Source: Collinsella aerofaciens (GTDB taxonomy: Bacteria > Actinomycetota > Coriobacteriia > Coriobacteriales > Coriobacteriaceae). From it: a DNA stretch of 64,000 bases. The notes below the pieces were generated by a model, which worked only from the letters and a program-made list of their open reading frames with translations, searched no databases and was not told where the DNA came from. Made by a program: the position numbers and the translations under genes. Below, one piece after another: positions 1 through 8,800 of the stretch (position 1 is its first letter; each line of letters starts with the position of its first letter). The stretch lies in contig RQCP01000010.1 of assembly GCA_008668235.1 (NCBI GenBank), forward strand, positions 1 to 64,000, read 5' to 3'.

Positions 1-947
1 TCGCCGTACTTATCCTTGTAAGCGTTGACGAAGTCGGCGTTCTTCTCGTCGTCGGCGGAGAACGGGGTCATGAGCAGCAGACCCTCAGCAAGAGAGGTGT
101 CGAAGCCCTCAACGCCCAGGATGCCGTCCATGCCGTCGCAGCCCATCATCTTGACGTCGTAGCCCATGTCCTTGGCGTTCTTGAGCAGGACGGACGCCGG
201 CGTGTAGTAGATCGGCGCAAAGATCATGGTGGCGCCAGCCTGCTTAGCCTTGGTCAGCTGGTTGGTAAAGCTCGTGGCGGAGTCGTCCTTAAAGGTCTCC
301 TCGTCGACAATCTCAAGCTTGGACTTAGCGGCCTGGGCCTTAAAGGAATCTGCGATGCCCGAAGAATAGGCGTCGCCGGAGTTATAGAACAGCACGAACT
401 TCTCGTCCGCATACTTCTGCGCCAGGAACTTGGCAGCGTTGACACCTTGGTTGGGGTCGGTAAAGCAAACCTGGAAGACGCAATCCTTGCCCTTGGTAAC
501 GTCCTCGGAGGACGCGGACGGGGTAATCATGAACGTCTCGGGGTCGTTACCGCACTCAGCAGCAACGGCGACCGACGCACCCGTGGTGGTCGGACCGACA
601 AGGGCCTGCATGCCCCAGTCGAGCAGGGTGTTGAAGGCGTTGACGGCCTTCTCGCCGTCAGCCTGGTCGTCCTCGGCCTTGCTGACAAGCGGCAGCTCCT
701 TGGTCGAGAAATCCTTGCAGCCAAGCTCGACAGCCTGTGTAACGGACTTGCCGTAGGACGCGTTGGCACCGGTCAGCGGGCCGATGGTGCCGATCTTAAA
801 CGAAGCGTCGCCCGACGCGGAACCGCTGTCGCCGCCGTTGGAGGAGCAGCCAGCTAGAATGGACATCGCCCCCAGACCTGCTGCGCTCGCGATAACGCTC
901 CTGCGATTCATAACAGGGTTCAATGACTTACCGGTGAGGCTCGACAT
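1..947 (-). CDS. Branched-chain amino-acid ABC transporter substrate-binding lipoprotein (partial, 3' end outside window)
   Basis: A LivJ/type 1 periplasmic-binding-fold protein that would capture amino acids at the membrane surface for a Liv-type ABC importer. The ATG at 947 follows an AGGAGAG ribosome site. The N-terminus has an RR pair (residues 15-16), a hydrophobic stretch and a lipobox LAGC with the lipidated Cys at about residue 34, so the protein is membrane-anchored. The mature part begins KIGTIGPLTG and contains DWGMQALVGP and a SASSEDVTKG-like ligand segment, as in this family. The last part of the gene and any liv permease or ATPase genes lie beyond base 1. A degraded relative lies upstream at 1219-1333. 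The family is clear; the substrate (branched-chain or other amino acid) is inferred. Confidence 0.85.
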   Translation of the reverse strand, partial: MSSLTGKSLNPVMNRRSVIASAAGLGAMSILAGCSSNGGDSGSASGDASFKIGTIGPLTGANASYGKSVTQAVELGCKDFSTKELPLVSKAEDDQADGEKAVNAFNTLLDWGMQALVGPTTTGASVAVAAECGNDPETFMITPSASSEDVTKGKDCVFQVCFTDPNQGVNAAKFLAQKYADEKFVLFYNSGDAYSSGIADSFKAQAAKSKLEIVDEETFKDDSATSFTNQLTKAKQAGATMIFAPIYYTPASVLLKNAKDMGYDVKMMGCDGMDGILGVEGFDTSLAEGLLLMTPFSADDEKNADFVNAYKDKYG

Positions 948-968
948 GCGGCTCTCCTCTCAAATCTC

Positions 969-989
969 GTCGGGTTTCGGTTACCCGAC
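969..989 (-). promoter_or_regulatory. Leader hairpin of the binding-protein gene
   Basis: A perfect 7-bp inverted repeat (GTCGGGT, then ACCCGAC, with a 7-nt loop) lies about 22 nt upstream of the start codon, inside the probable 5' untranslated region. Upstream, 1040-1190 is AT-rich with a CATAATTATG palindrome at 1090-1099 and probably holds the promoter. The hairpin's function is unknown. Confidence 0.35.
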
Positions 990-1218
990 AGGCCATCCTT
1001 CGCCGTGTTCGGCGTTCGCAAAATACTAGACGCTTTAGTTAAGGAAAGTGGCGATTATTTCAACTTTTCTTTTGTTTTGTCCATTTATCCATAATTATGC
1101 GTATTTCTATCGGTTTATGCAGTTTAGCCACTTTATTGTGTGAAAGTAATATTTCCATTCTGTTACAAGCGCCCCTGCCCTGATTAAAACACCCTCACCG
1201 GTCGCGTTTTGTACGCAC

Positions 1219-1333
1219 CTAGGCGGCGATGTACTTGCCGTCCTGAATCACATAGGCCGTAGCGGGCTTTTCAACCTGGCCCTTGTCGTTCCACGCCGAC
1301 GAGCGCCTGCATGCCCCAGTCGCACAGGGCAAA
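1219..1333 (-). pseudogene. Remnant of a second LivJ-like binding protein
   Basis: Read on the minus strand, 1219-1290 encodes a plausible C-terminus of a LivJ-like protein (WNDKGQVEKPATAYVIQDG, then KYIAA and a TAG stop). Directly joined to it, 1290-1333 encodes ALCDWGMQALVG in another frame, which matches LLDWGMQALVG of the neighbouring intact gene. The join between an internal segment and the tail is out of frame, as expected from a large internal deletion in a duplicated copy. There is no start codon or ribosome site. The remaining DNA between 948 and 1530 shows no gene; it holds the promoter regions of the flanking genes. Confidence 0.6.
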
Positions 1334-1530
1334 CCTTATGGCGCAAACGTTGACAGTTTGTTACGGAAGTTCGTTTGTAGCGAGCGTGTTTCCAATGTTT
1401 CCGCAGCGTTTCGGGGGTGCCGTTTTGTGCGACTCCTGTTGCCCGGCGAGCACGCGCTCTCGGTTCACGCTAGAATGCACTCAACCTTTAAGCGGTTAAT
1501 CCATCCATAAGATGCACGAAGGAGCTATCT

Positions 1531-2874
1531 ATGAGCGAACCCCTGCGCACCGTGAACGTCGGTCTGATCGGTCTGGGAACCGTCGGCGGCGGCGTGGCCC
1601 GTCTGATCAAGAGCCACCACGATGAGTACCTGGCAGCCTACGGCATCGACCTTAAGCTGACCCGCGCCTGCGCGCTTGCCTGGGAGCAGGCCGAGGCAGC
1701 CGGTATTGAGCGTGAGGCCTTTACGAGTGACTGGCACGACGTCGTCACCGACCCCGCCGTCGACATCGTCGTCGAGCTGATCGGCGGCGAGCATCCCGCG
1801 ACCGAGATCTTCACCACTGCCTTTGAGCACGGCAAGCACGTCGTCTCTGCCAACAAGGCCCTGCTGGGCCGTCACGTCGAGACGCTTGCCGAGAAGGCAC
1901 GCGCGTGCGGCGTGCAGATTAAGTGCGAGGCCAGCTGCGGCGGTGGCATCCCCATCGTGAGCACGCTCGAGCACGACTTGGTGGGCAACAAGATCCTGAC
2001 CATCGCCGGCATTCTCAACGGTACCACCAACTACATCCTGTCGCACATGGACGCCGAGGGCGCCGATTACGCCGACGTGCTTGCCGACGCGCTGGCCAAA
2101 GGCTATGCCGAGGCCGACCCGTCCGCCGACGTCGACGGCTTCGATGCCGCCAGCAAGACGGCGATCCTCGCCTCCATCGGCTTTGGCACCCGCGTGACCA
2201 CCGATGATGTGTACCAGCAGGGTATCCGCACCATCGGCGCCGAGGACATCGCCCAGGCCCGCGAGCTCGGCTACACCATCAAACTGCTCGGCATCGCCCG
2301 CAACACCGACGCTGGCGTCGACGTTCGCGTGCATCCCACGCTGATCCCCGCAGACCATATGCTCGCCAAGGTCAACGGCGCCATGAACGCCGTCTACGTG
2401 GTAGGCGACGCCGTGGGCGAGACCATGTTCTACGGCGCGGGCGCAGGCTCCTTCCCCACCGCGAGCGCCGTCGTGGGCGATATCCTGTCGCTCTCCGAGC
2501 AGATCAGCCGCGGCGTGGCTCCGCTGCCCGAGATTGAGCCCTATGGCCACAACCTCACCTTTAAGCCCATGGACGAGCTCCAGACCAAGTACTATGTGCG
2601 CCTGAAAGTCGCCGACCGCGTGGGCGCCCTGTCCGAGACGGTCGACATCTTTGCCAAGCACAATATCTCGATCTCGCTCATCAACCAGGTCGAGGACGGC
2701 AAATCGGGCGTCAGCGATGCCTGCTCGGTCATCTTCCTGACGCACCGCGCGCTCGAGAAGGACGTCCAGGCTGCCGCCGCCGAGCTTGCCAGCGTCGGCT
2801 GCGTGGCCGAGGTCGCCAACGTCCTGCGCATCGAGGACGTTGAGGCTTGGACCGAAGGCGTCATGGCGAACTAG
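1531..2874 (+). CDS. hom: Homoserine dehydrogenase with C-terminal ACT domain
   Basis: Reduces aspartate semialdehyde to homoserine with NAD(P)H, the branch point toward threonine and methionine. The 447-residue protein has the nucleotide-binding loop GLIGLGTVGGG at residues 11-21, the ASCGGGIPIV segment, the signature GILNGTTNYIL and the catalytic-domain motif ADPSADVDG. A C-terminal ACT domain (YYVRLKVADRVGALSETV, near residue 355) is the usual site of threonine feedback control. An AAGGAG ribosome site precedes the ATG. The gene stands alone and ends at a strong terminator. A possible -10 box (TAGAAT, 1471-1476) lies upstream; no T-box or threonine attenuator was recognised. Confidence 0.96.
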   Translation: MSEPLRTVNVGLIGLGTVGGGVARLIKSHHDEYLAAYGIDLKLTRACALAWEQAEAAGIEREAFTSDWHDVVTDPAVDIVVELIGGEHPATEIFTTAFEHGKHVVSANKALLGRHVETLAEKARACGVQIKCEASCGGGIPIVSTLEHDLVGNKILTIAGILNGTTNYILSHMDAEGADYADVLADALAKGYAEADPSADVDGFDAASKTAILASIGFGTRVTTDDVYQQGIRTIGAEDIAQARELGYTIKLLGIARNTDAGVDVRVHPTLIPADHMLAKVNGAMNAVYVVGDAVGETMFYGAGAGSFPTASAVVGDILSLSEQISRGVAPLPEIEPYGHNLTFKPMDELQTKYYVRLKVADRVGALSETVDIFAKHNISISLINQVEDGKSGVSDACSVIFLTHRALEKDVQAAAAELASVGCVAEVANVLRIEDVEAWTEGVMAN

Positions 2875-2905
2875 CCCAACGCTCGCCTAGCAATACGCGC
2901 CTTGA

Positions 2906-2939
2906 GGGCTCCCGTCCGATGTGGGACGGGAGCCCTTTT
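2906..2939 (+). terminator. Rho-independent terminator after hom
   Basis: A perfect 12-bp GC-rich stem (GGGCTCCCGTCC with GGACGGGAGCCC) and a 6-nt loop are followed by TTTT, 32 bp after the hom stop codon. Confidence 0.9.
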
Positions 2940-3088
2940 GTCACCTGCCCTAAGCACAACGGCAAAGCATATTTGCGCGAGCCGCTCATCGGTAACGCGG
3001 GCTACCGTTCACCGATATGCAAACGCGGCCGATTCCGACTACCGCTACGCTGTGCTGCGAATGTCCGCCCGCGATGAGAGGAAGCACC

Positions 3089-3838
3089 ATGTTGCTCGAG
3101 GGCAAGAAAGCAATCATCACCGGAGGCACACGCGGTATCGGCTATGCCATCGCCTGCCGTTTTATCGAGGAAGGCGCTGCCGTCACCGTCTTTGGCTCGC
3201 GCCAGGAGACTGCCGACACGGCCGTTGAGAAGCTGACAGCCGCCTATCCCGACGCCAAGGTCTGGGGTCGCTCCTGCGATCTCACCTCGCTCGAGGCCGT
3301 GACTGAGGCCTTTACGCAGACTGCAGCCGACATGGGCGGCTTGGACACGGTCGTCAACAATGCCGGTATCTCCCAGCGTTCACCCCTCTTGGACTACACG
3401 GCCGAGGAGTTCGCCAAAGTTATGGACCTCAACGTCGTCGCCGTCTTTAATGGCCACCAGGCTGCCGCCAAGATCATGACCGAGGCCGGCCACGGCGGCA
3501 CCATCACTACCACAAGCTCGATGGTCGCCAAGTACGGCCAGCCCTCCGGCGTCGGTTACCCCACGTCCAAGTTTGCCGTCAACGGTATGGTCCAGTCGCT
3601 CTCGCGCGAGCTCGCTCCCATGGGCATCCGCGTCAACGCCGTCGCCCCCGGCGTGACTAAGACCGACATGGTCGCCAACCTACCCGAAGAGGTCATCAAG
3701 CCCATCATCGCCACCATTCCGCTGGGTCGCATGGGCGAGCCCGAGGATGTCGCCAACGCCTTTGTTTTCCTGGCGAGCGACATGTCCTCCTATGTCACGG
3801 GCGCCGTGCTCCCCGTCGACGGAGCCGCCCGCTCCTAA
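3089..3838 (+). CDS. Short-chain dehydrogenase/reductase, FabG-like
   Basis: A classical 249-residue SDR with the cofactor loop TGGTRGIG (residues 11-18), NNAG, and the catalytic pair Y157 and K161 in YPTSK, preceded by the catalytic Ser region TTSSM. The C-terminus SSYVTGAVLPVDGA is typical of 3-oxoacyl-ACP reductases and related alcohol dehydrogenases. The ATG at 3089 follows GAGAGGAAG and starts MLLEGKKAIITGG; in-frame codons further upstream lack a ribosome site. There are no fatty-acid genes nearby, so a stand-alone oxidoreductase is as likely as true FabG. The substrate cannot be read from the sequence. Confidence 0.88.
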   Translation: MLLEGKKAIITGGTRGIGYAIACRFIEEGAAVTVFGSRQETADTAVEKLTAAYPDAKVWGRSCDLTSLEAVTEAFTQTAADMGGLDTVVNNAGISQRSPLLDYTAEEFAKVMDLNVVAVFNGHQAAAKIMTEAGHGGTITTTSSMVAKYGQPSGVGYPTSKFAVNGMVQSLSRELAPMGIRVNAVAPGVTKTDMVANLPEEVIKPIIATIPLGRMGEPEDVANAFVFLASDMSSYVTGAVLPVDGAARS

Positions 3839-3880
3839 GGAGCCACAAGCTTTGGCTTCAAGCTTCAACATAGCTCAACC

Positions 3881-3924
3881 AAAAAGGCGCGCCGTCTGAA
3901 TCAACTGCAGACAGCGCGCCTTCT
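3881..3924 (+). terminator. Terminator after the SDR gene
   Basis: An imperfect hairpin pairs GGCGCGC-CGTCTG with CAGAC-A-GCGCGCC. It is flanked by AAAAA upstream and TTCT downstream, so it could stop transcription in either direction. Confidence 0.65.
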
Positions 3925-3937
3925 CCTGTTATGAAAG

Positions 3938-4107
3938 GGAAACTATGTCCCAGTATTTCGGATCAGAACGGGGCACGGTTTCCCCCAGGACCTCCTTGCG
4001 GAAACTGCATCCCACTCTGAGCGCCCATTCCGGGACACAGCTTCCCAACGGCCCCCGTTTCGGAAACCACATCCCGTTCCGAGCCTTCAAAGCGGGACGC
4101 GGCTTCC
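3938..4107. repeat. 62-bp-period array of six alternating 14-mers (GGAARCYRYRYCCC)
   Basis: Six copies of a 14-bp motif alternate in orientation. Plus-strand copies start at 3938, 4000 and 4062; minus-strand copies occupy 3970-3983, 4032-4045 and 4094-4107. All six fit GGAARCYRYRYCCC. Spacers are 18, 16, 18, 16 and 18 bp, giving an exact 62-bp period. Every variable position within the motif is a transition. Because 62 is not a multiple of 3, a repeated peptide is excluded. The array lies in the convergent gap between the SDR gene and the antiporter gene, and neighbouring motifs could pair as long hairpins. Confidence 0.85.
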
Positions 4108-4122
4108 CCGAGAAAGTATCGA

Positions 4123-5685
4123 CTACTTACCGTCGTCGTCTTCGGCTTCTTCGCGCGCATAGAGCTCCAGCATGCGGCGGCGGTATTCGCGCACAGCGAG
4201 CTTGGCGCGCTCCAGGCGGCGGCGCTCACGCGGAGTCAGCTCGGACGGGTCGACCTCGTCTCCATAGGTCTTATCGGCAAGCAGGTGCGCCGCGTCCACG
4301 ATGCGGGCATCGATGTGGCCGCTCGCTGCCTCGGCGGAAAGACGCTCGGCAATCGTATCGAGCGTAGGCAGGCCCTCGAATACGCGACCATGGCCATGCG
4401 AGGTCAGCAGCTCGTGCTCGCGCGCGAGCAAGCTCGCTAGGTCGTGGTGGGCGCGCAAGATGTCGAGCGCATCGGATGGATGCTCGGCAACCTCTGCCAC
4501 GGCGGCGACCGGTGCGGCATCCACCACGCGGTAGAAGAGCTGCGCGAGCAATGGCATCAAGAACACCGTGATGGCACCGGCGGCAACCATGACCGACGCA
4601 ATATCTTGCGACAGCGCGCCCGCGTTGACGGCAACGCTCGTAACGGCAACGATGATCGGCAGCGCCGTGGTGCAGTACAGGGCCACGGTAATGCGACCAT
4701 ACGCCGACACATCGCGCGTCGCAGGACAAATGCTCATGGAAATAAGAATGGGCACGGCACGAATAATCAACAACGCCACGATAAAGCCCGCGAGCAAGCC
4801 CGGGCGCGACGCCACGGCCGTCAGGTCGATCTTTGCGCCCGACACGGTAAAGAACACCGGAATCAAAAAACCGTAGGCCAGACCGTCGAGCTTGGTCTCG
4901 AGCGTATGGTTGCCCTCGGGGATGATATAGCGCAGGACAAAGCCAGCGGCAAAAGAACCCAACACGATGTCGAGATCAAAGACAGCCGAGAATGCCACGA
5001 GCGTGACCAGGATGAGCACCGTCAGGCGCACGAAGGTCTGCGACGTGGTATCGGCGCGCTCCTCAACAAATGCAAAGAAGCGGCTGCCGACGCGCTTGGA
5101 GCGGCTCGGGACCACGGCCAGCAACACGCAAACCACCGCAAACAAGCCAAGGATAACGAGCGTTTGGATGCCAGTGCGGGCAGACAACAGCACCGACATG
5201 GCGAGCACGGGACCGAGCTCGCCCCAAGTGCCATACGCGAGAATCGAGTCGCCCACGCGCGTGCCGGTGAGCGAGCGCTCACGCATGATGGGCACAAGCG
5301 TACCGAGCGCCGTCGAAGTGAGGGCAAGCGTCACGGCGATACCGTCGAAATGACTGACTGAGAACCACGGGGTAAAGCGCACGGCAAGCCAGGCGATACC
5401 AAACGTGACGACCCACGTCGCCAAGCCGTAGCGCCCCTCGACGCCCGTGATGCTCTTGGGGTCGATCTCAAAGCCGGCAAGCAGGAACAAAAAGGCCAGG
5501 CCCAGCTCGGACACCAGCGAGACCTCAGCATCTACATGGATGACGCCGAGCATATGGGGTCCCAGTACCGCGCCGAGCACGAGCAAAAAGACCGTCTCGG
5601 GAACGGGTTTTCCGGGAATCGCCGAGGCGATAAAAGGACTCGCAAAGGCCACGAGTGCGATGATGGCGAGCGAAACGAATGCCAT
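4123..5685 (-). CDS. CPA2-family monovalent cation:proton antiporter
   Basis: A 520-residue Kef/NhaP-like exchanger with about 12 hydrophobic helices over residues 1-400, including the helix segment SELGLAFLFLLAGFEID and the late segment LYCTTALPIIVAVTSVAV. It would exchange Na+ or K+ for H+ at the cytoplasmic membrane. The last 120 residues are soluble, charged and helical, ending REEAEDDDGK; no TrkA-N nucleotide-binding motif is visible, unlike full-length Kef proteins. The ATG at 5685 follows AGAAAGG. The gene is monocistronic and converges with the SDR gene across the 62-bp array. Ion specificity is unknown. Confidence 0.88.
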   Translation of the reverse strand: MAFVSLAIIALVAFASPFIASAIPGKPVPETVFLLVLGAVLGPHMLGVIHVDAEVSLVSELGLAFLFLLAGFEIDPKSITGVEGRYGLATWVVTFGIAWLAVRFTPWFSVSHFDGIAVTLALTSTALGTLVPIMRERSLTGTRVGDSILAYGTWGELGPVLAMSVLLSARTGIQTLVILGLFAVVCVLLAVVPSRSKRVGSRFFAFVEERADTTSQTFVRLTVLILVTLVAFSAVFDLDIVLGSFAAGFVLRYIIPEGNHTLETKLDGLAYGFLIPVFFTVSGAKIDLTAVASRPGLLAGFIVALLIIRAVPILISMSICPATRDVSAYGRITVALYCTTALPIIVAVTSVAVNAGALSQDIASVMVAAGAITVFLMPLLAQLFYRVVDAAPVAAVAEVAEHPSDALDILRAHHDLASLLAREHELLTSHGHGRVFEGLPTLDTIAERLSAEAASGHIDARIVDAAHLLADKTYGDEVDPSELTPRERRRLERAKLAVREYRRRMLELYAREEAEDDDGK

Positions 5686-5869
5686 GTGATGCCTTTCTCT
5701 TGTTTGCGCTTCACTGTAGCACCCTCGCCGTCCTCAACGCGCCGCGAGCTGTCGTATCATAGTGAGGTTTACAAACATGTGGCTCAAGGCGACCGCAGGG
5801 CAGACCCCGCAAACCGACCGCTGCCGCATACCGTACCGTACGCCCAACCGATCAGGAAGGCAGGAACCA

Positions 5870-8800
5870 ATGGTCTCTCGTATCTACGTGGAGAAGAAAC
5901 CCGGGTTCGACGTCGAGGCTCAGCAGCTCAAGGGCGAGCTGACCGAAATTCTCGGCATCAAGGGCATCGAGGCCCTGAGGATTATCAACCGCTACGACGT
6001 CGAGGGCATCGACAAGGAGCTTTTCCGGTCCTGCGTGCCGACCGTCTTTAGCGAGCCCCAGGTCGATGTGACCTACGACGAGCTCCCCGCAAGCGATGGC
6101 GCCGTCTTTGCCGTCGAATTCCTGCCTGGCCAGTTTGACCAGCGCGCCGACTCCGCCAGCGAGTGCGTGCAGCTCATCAGCCAGGGCGAGCGCCCCGCCG
6201 TGCGCTCCGCCAAGGTCTATATGATCTCGGGCGCTCTGGACGAGGCCGCCATCGATGCCATCAAGCACTACGTGGTGAACCCCGTCGAGGCGCGCATCGC
6301 CTCGCTCGACCTGCCCGAGACGCTGTACATGGAGACCCCCGAGCCCCAGCCCGTCGAGGTGCTCGACGGTTTCCGCGAGCTCGACGAAGCCGGCCTTGCC
6401 GCCTTTATTTCCGAGCGCGGCCTTGCCATGGACGAGGCGGACATCGCCTTCTGCCAGCAGTACTTCCGCGATGAGGATCGCGACCCCACCATCACCGAGA
6501 TCCGCGTGATCGACACCTACTGGTCCGATCACTGCCGCCACACCACCTTCGGCACCGTCCTGGACGACGTGACGATCGACGACGCCGTGGTGCAGCAGGC
6601 CTTCGACCGCTACATGGAGATGCGCCACGAACTCGGTCGCGACACCAAGCCCGTCTGCCTCATGGACATGGGCACCATCGGCGCCAAGTACCTCAAGAAG
6701 ACCGGCGTCATGACCGATGTCGACGAGTCCGAGGAGATCAACGCCTGCACCGTCAAGGTGAAGGTCGATGTCGACGGCGAGGACCAGGACTGGCTGTTCC
6801 TCTTTAAGAACGAGACCCACAACCACCCGACCGAGATCGAGCCCTTCGGCGGTGCCGCCACCTGCGTGGGCGGTGCCATCCGCGACCCGCTGTCGGGCCG
6901 CAGCTACGTGTACCAGGCCATGCGTGTCACCGGCGCCGGCGACCCCACCGTCCCCGTGTCCGAGACGCTCGAGGGCAAGCTGCCGCAGCGTAAGCTCGTG
7001 ACCACTGCTGCCGCCGGCTACTCCAGCTACGGCAACCAGATCGGCCTTGCCACCGGTCAGGTCAACGAACTCTATCACCCCGGCTACGTCGCCAAGCGCA
7101 TGGAGGTCGGCGCCGTCGTGGGCGCTACCCCGGCAAACCACGTGCGTCGCGAGTGCCCCGCCCCCACCGACAAGATCATCCTGTTGGGCGGCCGCACCGG
7201 CCGTGACGGCATCGGCGGTGCCACCGGCTCCTCCAAGACCCAGAACACCGAGTCCATCGAGACATCGGGCGCCGAGGTCCAGAAGGGCAACGCCCCGGTC
7301 GAGCGCAAGCTGCAGCGCCTGTTCCGCCGCGGCGATGCCTGCCGTCTGATCAAGCGCTGCAACGACTTTGGCGCCGGCGGTGTCTCGGTCGCCGTAGGCG
7401 AGCTTGCCGACGGCCTGTATGTCGACCTTGATACCGTGACCAAGAAGTACGACGGCCTGGACGGCACCGAGCTCGCTATCTCCGAGTCCCAGGAGCGCAT
7501 GGCCTGCGCCGTCGCCGATGGTGACGTCGAAGAGTTCATGGGCTACGCTGCCGAGGAGAACCTGGAGGCGACCGTTATCGCCGAGGTTACCGCCGAGCCG
7601 CGCATGCGCATGGCCTGGAACGGCGTCGCCATCGTCGACCTGTCCCGCGAGTTCCTCAACTCCAACGGTGCACCCAAGCACCAGGTCGCCCACGTGTGCG
7701 CCCGTAGCGTGTGGCAGCCCAGCTGGGCCGGCACCACGCTTGCCGAGCGTATGACCTCGCTGGTCACCGACCTCAACGTCGCCTCCAACAAGGGCCTTTC
7801 CGAGCGCTTCGACTCCACCATCGGTGCCGCGACCGTACTCATGCCCTATGGCGGCAAGACCCAGCTCCCCCCGAGCTCTGCCATGGTCGCCAAGTTCCCC
7901 GTGGACGGCGAGACCACCACGGCGAGCGCCATGGCATGGGGCTTCAACCCCTACCTGATGGAGGCCGACCAGTTTGCGGGCGCCTACCTGTCCGTGGTCG
8001 AGTCCATCGCCAAGCTCGTGGCTGCCGGCTTTGAGCACAAGCGCGCCTATCTCTCCTTCCAGGAATACTTCGAGCGTCTGCGCACCGAGGCCGAGCGCTG
8101 GGGCAAGCCCACGGCAGCCGTCCTGGGCGCTCTCATGGCCCAGGTCGACCTGGGTGCCGGCGCCATCGGTGGCAAGGATTCCATGAGCGGCTCGTTTGAG
8201 GACGAGGCCGGCGAGCTCAACGTTCCGCCGACTCTGATCAGCTTCGCTGTGGCCGTGGGCCGCGCGGCGCGCGCCGTCTCCCCTGAGTTCAAGGGTCTGA
8301 CGCACCGCGTCGTCCGCATCGCCCCCGCCACCTACGGCGAGGATTACCGCCCCGACGCCCAGCAGCTGCTCGCCGCGTTTGACGCCGTCGAGGCGCTCAC
8401 CGCCAACGGCAACGCCCTGGCCATCTCCACGCCCGGCTACGGCTGCGGCGCCGAGAGCCTCTTTAAAATGTGCGTCGGCAACCAGATCGGTATCGAGCTT
8501 GCCGAGGATGTGGACGTGGAGAGCCTCTTCACCCCGCTCTACGGTAGCTTTATCGTCGAGCTCGCCGATGACGCCGAGCTGCCCGAGGTCGCCGACGGCG
8601 TTGTCGTCGAGCCCCTGGGCACCACCGTCGAGGGTTATGTCATCGACACCGGCTCCGAGGTCATCGAGCTCGCCGAGCTCCAGGAGGCCTGGGAGAGCGG
8701 CATCGAGGGCGTCTTCGCCTACCGCAGCGCCGGCGAGACCCCCGAGGTCGAGACCATCGACTTCCGCGCCAAGGATATCCACGTGTACGGCGGCGCCAAG

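Noticed and set aside
1283..1510. 75-codon frame upstream of hom
   Set aside because: It overlaps the binding-protein remnant and the hom promoter region on the other strand, with no ribosome site or motif.
1340..1530. T-box or threonine attenuator before hom
   Set aside because: No T-box consensus or run of Thr/Ile codons in a leader peptide was seen.
3938..4107. Possible CRISPR array, because of evenly spaced repeats
   Set aside because: The repeats are 14 bp, alternate in orientation and have 16-18 bp spacers with mutual similarity, and there are no cas genes. It is a tandem palindromic array.
3945..4367. Open frame crossing the 62-bp array on the plus strand
   Set aside because: The repeat period is not a multiple of three, the frame runs antisense into the antiporter gene, and no family or ribosome site is seen.
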